This document shows, in pieces, positions 1 to 7,235 of a stretch of DNA of 12,047 nucleotides. Within the stretch, counting starts at the first letter, position 1. The number at the start of each line of letters is the position of its first letter. The notes beneath the pieces are model-generated. The model saw only the letters and a list, made by a program, of their open reading frames with translations. It was not told where the DNA came from and did not search any database. The position numbers were made by a program, and so were the translations under genes. The stretch is from assembly GCA_021780935.1 (NCBI GenBank), contig JAJXXT010000149.1, positions 1 to 12,047 on the forward strand, written 5' to 3'. This DNA is from Pseudomonadota bacterium. Its GTDB lineage: Bacteria; Pseudomonadota; Alphaproteobacteria; Acetobacterales; Acetobacteraceae.

Positions 1-71
1 AGGCCGGCGGGCCCGACGCGGCGGCCGCGGACGCGGCGCTCGACGCGGTGCGGGGTGCGCTGGCCGCCTGA
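1..71 (+). CDS. C-terminal end of an unidentified protein (partial, 5' end outside window)
   Basis: An open frame runs from the left edge to a TGA at 69-71 and gives 22 residues, nearly half of them Ala with scattered Asp and Gly, ending in ALDAVRGALAA. An Ala-rich helical tail of this kind is common at protein ends in high-GC genomes, and the next gene starts only 39 nt downstream with its own ribosome site, so a real gene end is plausible. The piece is too short to assign a family, and GC-rich DNA often gives stop-free stretches of this length by chance. Confidence 0.4.
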   Translation, partial: AGGPDAAAADAALDAVRGALAA

Positions 72-110
72 GGCGCGCCATTCTGATCCAGACCAGGGAG
101 AGCCAACGCC

Positions 111-866
111 ATGCGCCTCACCATCTTCGTCACCGGCGCCACCGCCGGCTTCGGCCGGGCCATCGCGACGCGCTTCGTGCGCGATGGTCACCGCGTCATC
201 GCGGCAGGGCGCCGACGCGACCGGCTGGACGCACTGGCCGCGGAACTCGGGCCCTCGCTGCTCGCGTTCGCGATGGACGTCACCGACACCGCGGCGGTCG
301 ATGCGCTGCCGCGATCCCTGCCCGCGGACTGGAGCGCGGTCGACGTGCTCGTCAATAATGCCGGGCTGGCCCTCGGGCTCGAACCGGCGCACCGCGCGAG
401 CCTGGCCGACTGGGACCAGATGGTGGCGACCAACGTCACCGGGCTGATCCACATGACCCGCGCCCTCCTGCCCGGAATGGTCGAGCGCAACCGCGGCCAT
501 ATCGTCAATCTCGGCTCGATCGCGGGCACGTATCCCTATCCGGGCGGCCACGTGTACGGGGCGAGCAAGGCATTCGTGAAGCAGTTCAGCCTCAATCTGC
601 GCGCCGATCTGGTCGGCAGCGCGGTGCGGGTGACGGACCTTGAGCCCGGCCTGTGCGGCGGCACCGAGTTCAGCAGCGTCCGGTTCCGCGGCGATACCGA
701 CAAGGCGGCCTCGGTCTACGCCGGAACCCAGCCGCTGAGCGCTGAGGATATCGCCGAGGCCACGGCCTGGGTGGTCGGGCTGCCGGCGCATTTCAACGTC
801 AACCGCATGGAGATCATGCCGACCTGCCAGGCTCCGGGACCGCTGGCGGTCAAGCGGGCGGTGTAG
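111..866 (+). CDS. ydfG: YdfG-type short-chain dehydrogenase, NADP-dependent 3-hydroxy acid dehydrogenase
   Basis: A 251-residue classical short-chain dehydrogenase/reductase acting in the cytoplasm. The cofactor loop TGATAGFG is at residues 8-15 and the basic GRRRDR stretch (33-38) fits NADP(H) preference. NNAG is at 82-85, and the catalytic set is Asn108, Ser136, Tyr149 and Lys153 (YGASK). Long stretches such as NNAGLALGLEPAH, TRALLPGMVERN and the EPGLCGGTEFS segment match E. coli YdfG as I remember it, a serine/L-allo-threonine and malonic semialdehyde/3-hydroxy acid oxidoreductase. Length agrees with the family (about 248). The ATG has an AGGGAG site at 95-100. The gene ends 2 nt before the ppk2 start, so the two are probably co-transcribed. 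The real substrate here is not known; the family call is firm. Confidence 0.93.
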   Translation: MRLTIFVTGATAGFGRAIATRFVRDGHRVIAAGRRRDRLDALAAELGPSLLAFAMDVTDTAAVDALPRSLPADWSAVDVLVNNAGLALGLEPAHRASLADWDQMVATNVTGLIHMTRALLPGMVERNRGHIVNLGSIAGTYPYPGGHVYGASKAFVKQFSLNLRADLVGSAVRVTDLEPGLCGGTEFSSVRFRGDTDKAASVYAGTQPLSAEDIAEATAWVVGLPAHFNVNRMEIMPTCQAPGPLAVKRAV

Positions 867-868
867 CC

Positions 869-1768
869 TTGGGCACCTCGGTCGCGCATCTGCAGAAGAT
901 CCTCGACCGCTTCCGGGTCACCGACGGCCGGAAGCTCCGCCTCGCCGATATCGACCCGGCCGATACCGCGGGGCTCGATCTGGCCAAGGACGAGGCCGAG
1001 ACGATCCTTGCCCGCGACGTGAAACGCCTCGCGGAGCTGCAAGCGCTGCTCTACGCCCAGGACAGGTGGTCGCTGCTGTGCGTCCTCCAGGCCATGGATG
1101 CCGGCGGCAAGGACGGCACCATCAAACACGTGATGTCTGGCGTGAACCCGCAGGGCGTGCAGGTGAGTTCGTTCAAGGAGCCGGGCCAGGAGGAGCTGAG
1201 CCACGGATTCCTGTGGCGGGTCATGCGCAAGCTGCCGCCGCGCGGCCAGATCGGCATCTTCAACCGAAGCCACTACGAAGAGGTGCTCGTGGTGCGGATG
1301 CATCCGGACTTGCTCGCCGCGCAGAGGCTGCCGCAGGCAGCGCACGGCGAGCGGTTCTGGCAGCACCGGTTCGAGGACATCGCCGCCTTCGAGACCCATC
1401 TCGCTCGCCAGGGCACGGTGGTGCTGAAGTTCTTCCTGCACATCTCCCGCTCCGAACAAAAGCGCCGACTGCTCGCGCGGCTCGAGGACCCGCACAAAAC
1501 CTGGAAATATCGTCCCACCGACCTGGCCGAGCGCCGCCACTGGGACGGCTACATGGCGGCCTATGAGGAAGCCATCGCCGCGACCGCGGCGCCGCACGCG
1601 CCGTGGTTCATCGTGCCGGCAGACCATAAATGGTTCGCCCATCTGCTCGTCGTCGCGGCCATGATCGAGTCGCTGGAAGGGCTCAATCTGGACTACCCTA
1701 AGCTCACCGAGGCGCAGCGCGATCTCATCGCCAAGGCGCGAGAGCAGCTCGCGACGGACCCGGGCTAG
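869..1768 (+). CDS. ppk2: Polyphosphate kinase 2 family protein (polyphosphate:nucleotide phosphotransferase, class III-like)
   Basis: A 299-residue PPK2, a cytoplasmic enzyme that moves phosphate between inorganic polyphosphate and nucleotides. Walker A is DAGGKDGT at 77-84 with Lys81. The Walker B region is IFNRSHYE at 130-137 with Arg133, and the lid helix region is RLEDPHKTWKYR at 204-215. The C-terminal APWFIVPADHKW (244-255) is also typical. It most resembles the short single-domain class III enzymes such as that of Meiothermus ruber, which can phosphorylate both AMP and ADP; substrate class is inferred from recalled similarity only. The start is taken as TTG at 869 because no ATG or GTG lies in frame before the conserved domain (first GTG is codon 51). 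No clear Shine-Dalgarno is visible, and with only 2 nt after the ydfG stop translation is probably coupled. Confidence 0.93.
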   Translation: MGTSVAHLQKILDRFRVTDGRKLRLADIDPADTAGLDLAKDEAETILARDVKRLAELQALLYAQDRWSLLCVLQAMDAGGKDGTIKHVMSGVNPQGVQVSSFKEPGQEELSHGFLWRVMRKLPPRGQIGIFNRSHYEEVLVVRMHPDLLAAQRLPQAAHGERFWQHRFEDIAAFETHLARQGTVVLKFFLHISRSEQKRRLLARLEDPHKTWKYRPTDLAERRHWDGYMAAYEEAIAATAAPHAPWFIVPADHKWFAHLLVVAAMIESLEGLNLDYPKLTEAQRDLIAKAREQLATDPG

Positions 1769-1774
1769 ATCTGC

Positions 1775-2482
1775 ATGCGTGGGCGGCGCGCGTGGCTGAC
1801 CTCGACGGCCCTGCTGGCGCTGGCCGCCTGTTCCGGACCGAATCCGCCCGTGCCTCAGGCCGGAAGCACCCCGCCCCAAGCGGTCCTGCCGGGACCATAC
1901 CAGTTTCTGACCCTGGCCGAGGCGGCGGCCCTGGAGGCGGTGGTCGATCGGCTGATCCCACCCGATGAGCTCGGACCTGGCGGCCGCGAGGCGGGCTGCG
2001 CCCTGTTCATCGACCGCCAGCTGGCGGGCCCGTTCGGACGCAGCGAGTCCCTCTACCTGCTGCCCCCCTTCCTGGACGGAACACCCGAACAGGGGCCGCA
2101 GTCCCCGCTGACCCCCGCCGTCCGCCTGCGCGCCGGGCTCGCCGCGCTCGAAACCTACTGCCGCGCCGCCTTTGTCGGCCGCGCATTCGCCGCCCTGCCG
2201 CCGACGGTGCAGGACCGGCTGCTGTCCGAGATCGAGGATGGCACGCTCGCCCTCGCGGGCGTCAATGCGCGCGCCTGGTTCGACCTGGTGTTGCAGATGA
2301 CCATGGAGGGGTTCTTCGCCGACCCGATTTATGGCGGCAACCGCCAGATGGCGGGCTGGCGCCTGATCGGGTTCCCCGGGGCGCGCTATGATTACCGCGA
2401 CTGGGTCGAGCGTCATGGTGTCGCCTACGCGCTCCCGCCGGTGGGCATCGGCGGCCGCCCGGGGTGGCACGATGCCGGCTGA
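1775..2482 (+). CDS. Gluconate 2-dehydrogenase subunit 3 (gamma) family protein, predicted Tat lipoprotein
   Basis: A 235-residue small subunit of a three-subunit flavoprotein-cytochrome c dehydrogenase. The family signature is visible in FLTLAEAAALEAVVDRLIPP (44-63), then DELGPGGREAGC and FIDRQLAGPFG, and in the DPIYGGNRQMAGWRLIGFPG segment near the C-terminus. The N-terminus reads MRGRRAWLTSTALLALAACS: a twin-arginine-like RRAWLT (4-9), a short hydrophobic core, then a lipobox LAAC with Cys19, so it should be lipid-anchored in the periplasm. In this family the small subunit usually carries the Tat signal that exports the folded catalytic subunit, and it lacks catalytic residues of its own. 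It sits 6 nt after ppk2 and overlaps the large-subunit gene by 11 nt. The substrate of the complex (gluconate, 2-ketogluconate, sorbitol, fructose or another sugar) cannot be read from this subunit. Confidence 0.88.
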   Translation: MRGRRAWLTSTALLALAACSGPNPPVPQAGSTPPQAVLPGPYQFLTLAEAAALEAVVDRLIPPDELGPGGREAGCALFIDRQLAGPFGRSESLYLLPPFLDGTPEQGPQSPLTPAVRLRAGLAALETYCRAAFVGRAFAALPPTVQDRLLSEIEDGTLALAGVNARAWFDLVLQMTMEGFFADPIYGGNRQMAGWRLIGFPGARYDYRDWVERHGVAYALPPVGIGGRPGWHDAG

Positions 2483-4241
2483 GCCCTTACCCGCGGCCGA
2501 TGCCGTCATCATCGGCTTCGGCTGGTCGGGGGCGCTGATCGCCGAGGCCCTGAGCGCCGCCGGGCTCGGCGTCGTCGTCCTCGAGCGTGGTCCGTATCGC
2601 GACACGGCCAGCGACTTCCCCCCTGGCTTCGCACCGGATGAGCTGCGCTATGCCGTCCGCCACGATCTTGTCGTGCCCACAGCGCAGAACACCATCACGT
2701 TCCGCAACCGCGCCGGCCAGACAGCACTCCCGGTGCGCCAATGGGGCTCGTTCCTGCCGGCTTCCGGCGCCGGCGGCGGAGGGGTGCATTGGAACGGCCA
2801 GACTTGGCGGTTCCGCCCCAGCGACTTCGTGCTGCGGAGCCATCTCCTCGACGCGCACGGCCACGGCGTGATCCCGGGCGACGTCACCATCCAGGACTGG
2901 GGTGTCACCTACGCCGAACTCGAGCCCTTCTACGACCGATTCGAATATCTCGCCGGCATCTCCGGCCGGGCGGGGAACCTGCGCGGGCGTCTCCAGCAGG
3001 GCGGCAACCCCTTCGAGGGGCCGCGCCAGCGCGACTACCCGACGCCGCCGATGCGCATGACCCTGGCGCCGACCCGCTTCGCCGACGCAGCGCGGGCGCT
3101 GGGCTACCATCCATTCCCGCAGCCTTCGGCCAATCTGTCCGAGCCCTACACCAATCCGCTCGGCGTGGTGATCGGGCCGTGCAGCTATTGCGGCTTCTGC
3201 GAGCGTTTCGGCTGCGGCAACTACTCCAAGGCCAGCCCGCAAACGGCGCTGATGCCGGTGCTGCGCCTGCGCCCCAATTTCGCGCTGCGCACCGGAGCCG
3301 AGGTGCTCGAGATCGCGCGCGCGCCCGATGGCCGGCATGCACGCGGGGTCCGCTATGTCGACGCCGATGGGGTCGAGCGATACCAGCGGGCGGAGCTGGT
3401 CATTCTCGCTGCCTACACGTTCGAGAATGTGCGCCTTCTGCTGCTCTCCGGCATCGGGCAACCCTATGATCCGCGCGATGGCAGCGGCGTGGTGGGACGC
3501 AACTACGCCTATCAAACGACCGCCTCGGTGCAGCTTTTCTTCGACGACACCCGCTTCAACCCCTTCATCGGCGCCGGTGCGCTGGGGATGGTGGTGGACG
3601 ATCTGAACGCCGACGGACGCGACCATGCGCGGCTGGGATTCATCGGCGGGGCCCATCTGGCGGCGATGCAGTCCGGCGGACGGCCGATCCTGTCGCGCCC
3701 GACGCGCCCCGGCACGCCGCGCTGGGGTGGGGCTTGGAAACACGCGGTGGCGCGCGACTATCTGCGCAACGCGAGCCTCGGCGCGTCGGGCAGTTCGGTC
3801 AGCCATCGCGGCGCCTGGCTCGATCTTGATCCGACCTACCGGGACCGGCACGGGCGCCGCCTGCTGCGCATGACCTTCGACTTCCACGCCAATGATCTGC
3901 GCATGATCCAGCATGCGACCGACCGCCTGGCCGGGATCGGCCGCGCCATGGAACCGGCGGCGATGGTGGTGAACCAGCGGCGCGGGCCCTACAGCATCGT
4001 GCCGTACCAGAGCACGCACAATGTCGGCGGCGCCGTCATGGGGCCGGACCCCGCGACGAGCGTGGTCAATCCCTGGCTCCAGAGCTGGGACGTGGCGAAC
4101 CTGTTCGTCGTCGGCGCATCGTCATTTCCGCAGAATCCCAGCTACAATCCGACCGGCACCGTCGGCGCGCTCGCGCTGCGGGCGGTGAATGCGATCCTGA
4201 CCCGCTATCTCCCCTCGCCAGGTCCGCTGGTGTCGCGATGA
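2472..4241 (+). CDS. GMC-family FAD dehydrogenase, large catalytic subunit (gluconate 2-dehydrogenase type)
   Basis: A 589-residue flavoprotein that oxidises a sugar, sugar acid or polyol. The FAD-binding GFGWSG is at 15-20 with the acidic end of the second strand at Glu38. A Gly-rich GAGGGGVHWNG (99-109) follows. The GMC C-terminal domain carries HNVGG with His516 and NPT with Asn559, the expected active-site His/Asn pair. A cluster Cys237-x2-Cys240-x2-Cys243-x4-Cys248 (CSYCGFCERFGC) is typical of this branch and probably holds the Fe-S cluster that relays electrons to the cytochrome. The start at 2472 is preferred over an in-frame ATG at 2388, because the 28 extra residues are low-complexity and lie within the upstream gene, while 2472 directly precedes the Rossmann fold and follows a G-rich stretch at 2461-2467. 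There is no signal peptide, in keeping with export together with the Tat-signal small subunit. The next gene starts inside its stop (ATGA). Confidence 0.93.
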   Translation: MPAEPLPAADAVIIGFGWSGALIAEALSAAGLGVVVLERGPYRDTASDFPPGFAPDELRYAVRHDLVVPTAQNTITFRNRAGQTALPVRQWGSFLPASGAGGGGVHWNGQTWRFRPSDFVLRSHLLDAHGHGVIPGDVTIQDWGVTYAELEPFYDRFEYLAGISGRAGNLRGRLQQGGNPFEGPRQRDYPTPPMRMTLAPTRFADAARALGYHPFPQPSANLSEPYTNPLGVVIGPCSYCGFCERFGCGNYSKASPQTALMPVLRLRPNFALRTGAEVLEIARAPDGRHARGVRYVDADGVERYQRAELVILAAYTFENVRLLLLSGIGQPYDPRDGSGVVGRNYAYQTTASVQLFFDDTRFNPFIGAGALGMVVDDLNADGRDHARLGFIGGAHLAAMQSGGRPILSRPTRPGTPRWGGAWKHAVARDYLRNASLGASGSSVSHRGAWLDLDPTYRDRHGRRLLRMTFDFHANDLRMIQHATDRLAGIGRAMEPAAMVVNQRRGPYSIVPYQSTHNVGGAVMGPDPATSVVNPWLQSWDVANLFVVGASSFPQNPSYNPTGTVGALALRAVNAILTRYLPSPGPLVSR

Positions 4242-5419
4242 GGACGCTGGCGGTGGTCGGGCTGTTCGCCTCGCTCGTCGCTGCCGCCCACGCCGAGAGC
4301 CCGGCCGAGCGCGGGCGGTATCTGGCCGCCGTCGGCGATTGTGTCGCCTGCCACACCGTTCCGGGCGGGACCCCGTTCGCCGGCGGCAGGGCGATCGAGA
4401 CGCCCTTTGGACCGATCATCGCGCCCAACCTGACGCCCGACCGCGCCAGCGGGCTCGGCACCTGGTCCGATGCCGATTTCCTCGGTGCCATGAAGCGCGG
4501 CGTCCGCCCCGACGGGGCGCGCCTCTACCCCGCCTGCCCGTATGTTTATTTCAGCACCGTGCGCGATGAGGATTTGCTCGCCATCCGCGCCTTTCTGGCG
4601 ACGCTGGCCCCGGTCGCCAACCCTGCGCGCGGGACGGAGTTCGGCTTTCCGTTCAATCTTCGCCCGCTGATGGTCTTCTGGGACGCGCTCTATTTCCGCC
4701 CGACCCCCTTCATGCCCGACCCCAGCCGCTCGGCGGAGTGGAACCGTGGCGCCTATCTCGTCGCAGGGCTTGGCCATTGTGGCGCCTGCCATGGCGCGAA
4801 GGGCGCGCTCGGCGCCAACCGCGCGCCCGGGGCCCTGGACGGCGGGCGTGTGCGCGGCTGGTTCGCCCCCGATCTCGGCGGCGATCCGCGCGCCGGCCTC
4901 GGCGGCTGGAGCCTCGACGACATCGAGCGCTACCTCGCCACCGGCAGCAATGGGCGCGCGCTGGCGGCGGGGCCCATGGCCGAGGTGGTGGAGAACTCGA
5001 CCGCGCGGATGACGGCCGCGGACCTCCGCGCGATCGCGCTCTATCTGAAGCAGGACGCGCCCCTGTCACCGCCGGGTCGGGGCCCGTCAGCGGCGCCGAA
5101 CGACAACCTCGGCGCGGCGATCTATGCCGATGCCTGCGCCGCCTGCCACCGCGCCAGCGGCGAGGGCGTGCCCGGGCTGTTTCCCCGCCTGGCGGGCAGC
5201 GCCGTGGTCCAATCCGCGCGGCCGGACACTCTGATCACGGTGGTCCTGCATGGCAGCCGCGCTGCGGCCACCAACGCGGCGCCTACCGGACCGGCGATGC
5301 CGGGGCTCGGCTGGCGGCTGGACGACGCCAGCGCGGCAGCGGTGCTGACATATATCCGCAGCGCTTGGGGCAATGAAGCCGCTCCGGTGAGCGGCGACGC
5401 CGTGCGGCGCGGCCGGTAG
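4238..5419 (+). CDS. Triheme cytochrome c subunit of a membrane-associated sugar/alcohol dehydrogenase
   Basis: A 393-residue secreted cytochrome. A Sec-type signal peptide ends near AHA|ES (about residue 19). Three CxxCH heme sites define three cytochrome c domains: Cys35-Cys38-His39, Cys181-Cys184-His185 and Cys300-Cys303-His304. Likely Met ligands are Met247 (GPMAEVV) for heme 2 and Met354 (GPAMPGLGW) for heme 3. For heme 1 the spot often occupied by Met in YPAMPY-like motifs is Cys100 (LYPACPY). The protein would take electrons from the flavoprotein subunit and pass them to ubiquinone or an oxidase. It ends soon after the third domain (SAWGNEAAPVSGDAVRRGR) and lacks the C-terminal hydrophobic anchor that I expect in several relatives. 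The start ATG overlaps the large-subunit stop by 4 nt, so translation is probably coupled. Family and role are firm; the electron acceptor is inferred. Confidence 0.93.
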   Translation: MRTLAVVGLFASLVAAAHAESPAERGRYLAAVGDCVACHTVPGGTPFAGGRAIETPFGPIIAPNLTPDRASGLGTWSDADFLGAMKRGVRPDGARLYPACPYVYFSTVRDEDLLAIRAFLATLAPVANPARGTEFGFPFNLRPLMVFWDALYFRPTPFMPDPSRSAEWNRGAYLVAGLGHCGACHGAKGALGANRAPGALDGGRVRGWFAPDLGGDPRAGLGGWSLDDIERYLATGSNGRALAAGPMAEVVENSTARMTAADLRAIALYLKQDAPLSPPGRGPSAAPNDNLGAAIYADACAACHRASGEGVPGLFPRLAGSAVVQSARPDTLITVVLHGSRAAATNAAPTGPAMPGLGWRLDDASAAAVLTYIRSAWGNEAAPVSGDAVRRGR

Positions 5420-5425
5420 CCGCGC
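5407..5425 (+). terminator. GC-rich hairpin over the cytochrome stop codon (possible weak or factor-dependent terminator)
   Basis: GCGCGGC (5407-5413) and GCCGCGC (5419-5425) form a perfect 7-bp stem with the 5-nt loop CGGTA, and the TAG stop lies at 5417-5419. It is placed where the dehydrogenase operon could end. No T-run follows, so it is not a standard intrinsic terminator. It may be an mRNA 3'-end stabiliser, a site of Rho-dependent termination, or simply chance in very GC-rich DNA. Confidence 0.25.
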
Positions 5426-5483
5426 GGCGCGCCCCCGACACACGCCCCCGGCGCACGGCCCCGGCACACACGGCCCCGGCACG
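5426..5483. repeat. Short degenerate C-rich tandem repeat, about 15-nt unit
   Basis: In the spacer between the cytochrome and the SirB1-family gene, the 14-mer CACGGCCCCGGCAC occurs at 5454-5467 and again at 5469-5482, a 15-nt period. A looser copy CACGCCCCCGGCG sits at 5441-5453 and a fragment GCGCCCCCGACA at 5429-5440. No coding gene is supported in this 101-nt spacer. The array is too short and degenerate to assign a role. Confidence 0.5.
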
Positions 5484-5520
5484 CTTGCCGACGCGCCCCC
5501 GGACGCGCCACACTCGGAAC

Positions 5521-6228
5521 ATGGAGACCGATCCGCGTGTGGCGCTCAGCGCCATCGGCCAACTCGAGGATGACGAGATCGACATCGCCGACGCGGCGCT
5601 GCAACTCGGGCGTGTCGACGCGCCCGAGGTGGATGTCGAGACCGCCCGCGCACATCTGTCCGAGATTGCGCGCGAAGCCGCGGCGCTCCTCGCCGGAGTG
5701 GGCACGGCCGCCGCCGCGGTGAAGGCGCTCGCCGGACTGCTTGCTGGCGAGCACGGCTATCGCGGCGACAGCGAGACCTACGAGGATCTCGCCAACGCCA
5801 ACCTGTTGCGAGTGATCGAGCGGCGTCGCGGACTGCCGGTGACGCTGGGCATTCTCTGGCTGCACGCCGCCCGCGCCGCCGGCTGGACGAGTTTCGGCAT
5901 CGATTTCCCGGGCCATTTCATGGTCGGACTGGACGGCGCCAGGGGGCTGGCAGTCCTGGACCCATTCAACGGGGGCAGTTCGGTCGATGCGCGGGAATTG
6001 CGTCGCAAGGCCGAACCGGAGGGCGGCGGCCGCCTCGGGGCCGGGGTGCTGGCGCCGATGACGACGCGGGCGGTCCTGCTGCGATTGCAGAACAACATCC
6101 TGCTGCGCCGGCTGCGCCAGGATGATCTCGCCGGGGCGCTGGCCTGCGCCGGGGACATGCTGCGCATCGCCCCGGAGGCAGCGCAGGCGCGTGCGGCGAT
6201 GAGCGCGCTGCGCGCACGGCTGCACTGA
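5521..6228 (+). CDS. SirB1-family protein (transglutaminase-like fold)
   Basis: A 235-residue cytoplasmic protein with the SirB1 pattern: an N-terminal acidic helix ([16 protein letters not shown]), then a transglutaminase-like core with [20 protein letters not shown] (87-106), DFPGHFMV with His132, and LDPFNGG around 146-152. A C-terminal helical tail follows ([29 protein letters not shown]), which looks like one TPR-like helix pair. The canonical catalytic Cys is not seen: the place where it would start its helix reads [10 protein letters not shown]. The protein is therefore probably not an active protease or transglutaminase, as is usual for this family. The biochemical role is not established. 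ATG 5521 is chosen over an upstream TTG at 5485 because the extra residues are Arg/Pro-rich and non-conserved. gshB follows after 44 nt, so the two may share a transcript. Confidence 0.85.
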   Translation: METDPRVALSAIGQLEDDEIDIADAALQLGRVDAPEVDVETARAHLSEIAREAAALLAGVGTAAAAVKALAGLLAGEHGYRGDSETYEDLANANLLRVIERRRGLPVTLGILWLHAARAAGWTSFGIDFPGHFMVGLDGARGLAVLDPFNGGSSVDARELRRKAEPEGGGRLGAGVLAPMTTRAVLLRLQNNILLRRLRQDDLAGALACAGDMLRIAPEAAQARAAMSALRARLH

Positions 6229-6261
6229 CACCCCACGGCGATACCGACCAGGACAGGACAC

Positions 6262-6267
6262 AAGGAG
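6262..6267 (+). promoter_or_regulatory. Strong ribosome binding site of gshB
   Basis: AAGGAG lies 5 nt before the ATG at 6273, within CAAGGAGAGGGA. It is the best Shine-Dalgarno match in the plus-strand half of the window and fixes the gshB start. The other plus-strand genes have weak or no such site. Confidence 0.8.
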
Positions 6268-6272
6268 AGGGA

Positions 6273-7235
6273 ATGGGCAAACTCAAGGTCGCGGTGCAGA
6301 TGGATCCGATGGAGTCGATCAACATCGACGCGGACTCGAGTTTCGCGCTGATGCTGGAGGCCCAGGCGCGCGGCCATGCGCTGTGGCACTACGAGGTGCG
6401 TCACATGGCCCTGCGCGACGGGCGCCTGTTCGCACGGGTGCGTCCGGTCACGGTGCAGCGCAAGCGCGGGCAGCACTTCACCTTCGGGGTCGAGGAGCGG
6501 GCCGATCTGACCGCGATGGACGTGGTGCTGATGCGCCAGGATCCGCCCTTCGACATGGCGTATATCACCGCGACCCATCTGCTCGAGCATATCCATCCGC
6601 GCACGCTGGTGGTGAACGACCCGGCCTCGGTGCGCAATGCACCGGAGAAGATCCTGGTCACCCGGTTTCCCGAGCTCATGCCGCCAACGCTCATCACCTG
6701 GGACCTCGAAGCGATCCGCGCCTTCCGCGATGAGTTCCGAGACATCATCGTCAAGCCGCTCTACGGCAATGGCGGCGCCGGCGTGTTCCGCATCCGGGAA
6801 GACGACGAGAACCTCGCGTCGCTCCTGGAGATGCATTTCTCGCGCTCGCGTGAGCCTTTGATGTTCCAGCGCTACGAGCCCGCGGTGCGGCGCGGCGACA
6901 AGCGCATCGTTCTGGTCGATGGCCAGCCGGTGGGCGCGGTCAATCGCGTGCCGGCGGCGGGCGAGGCTCGGTCGAACATGCATGTCGGCGGTCGGCCCGA
7001 AAAGTCGGAGCTGAGCCTGCGCGAGCGCGAGATCTGTGCGCGCATCGGGCCGACGCTCCGCGAACAGGGGCTGATCTTCGTCGGCATCGACGTGATCGGG
7101 GACTATCTCACCGAGATCAACGTCACCTCGCCGACCGGGATCCAGGAGATCGGGCGCTTCGACGGCAGCAACCCGGCCGGTTTGATCTGGGATGCGATCG
7201 AGGCGAAGCGCGCCTCAATCCCCGGCGGCCCCTAG
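6273..7235 (+). CDS. gshB: Glutathione synthase (ATP-grasp)
   Basis: A 320-residue cytoplasmic ligase that joins glycine to gamma-glutamylcysteine with ATP, the second step of glutathione synthesis. The N-terminal [20 protein letters not shown] (10-29) is the family's hallmark substrate-domain start. The ATP-grasp core shows Lys126 (NAPEK), Lys161 with the Gly-rich loop of [13 protein letters not shown] (161-173), and the metal ligands Asp273 (GIDVIG), Glu281 and Asn283 ([12 protein letters not shown]), at nearly the same numbers as in E. coli GshB. The length is also typical (about 316). The start is supported by AAGGAG 5 nt upstream. The gene ends inside the 3' end of the convergent RND permease gene, sharing 21 bp (7215-7235). 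Confidence 0.97.
   Translation: MGKLKVAVQMDPMESINIDADSSFALMLEAQARGHALWHYEVRHMALRDGRLFARVRPVTVQRKRGQHFTFGVEERADLTAMDVVLMRQDPPFDMAYITATHLLEHIHPRTLVVNDPASVRNAPEKILVTRFPELMPPTLITWDLEAIRAFRDEFRDIIVKPLYGNGGAGVFRIREDDENLASLLEMHFSRSREPLMFQRYEPAVRRGDKRIVLVDGQPVGAVNRVPAAGEARSNMHVGGRPEKSELSLREREICARIGPTLREQGLIFVGIDVIGDYLTEINVTSPTGIQEIGRFDGSNPAGLIWDAIEAKRASIPGGP

Noticed and set aside
2388..2471. Upstream ATG extending the GMC subunit by 28 residues
   Set aside because: The extra residues are Ser/Arg/Ala-rich, lie in the coding region of the small subunit and precede the normal family start; ATG 2472 fits better.
716..2605. Minus-strand open frame of 629 codons opposite ydfG, ppk2 and the small subunit gene
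   Set aside because: It is antisense to three well-recognised genes, its translation is Arg/Gly/Gln-rich without family motifs, and long stop-free antisense frames are expected in DNA this GC-rich.
2487..4019. Minus-strand open frame of 510 codons opposite the GMC dehydrogenase gene
   Set aside because: It mirrors the codon pattern of the sense gene, which carries all expected GMC motifs, and no domain is visible in the antisense product.
5485..5520. TTG start for the SirB1-family protein
   Set aside because: The added residues are Arg/Pro/Thr-rich and come from the repeat-like spacer; ATG 5521 gives the normal family N-terminus.
5122..6983. Overlapping minus-strand frames of 379 and 401 codons opposite the cytochrome, SirB1-family and gshB genes
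   Set aside because: Both are low-complexity and have no recognisable motifs, while the sense strand encodes conserved proteins throughout.
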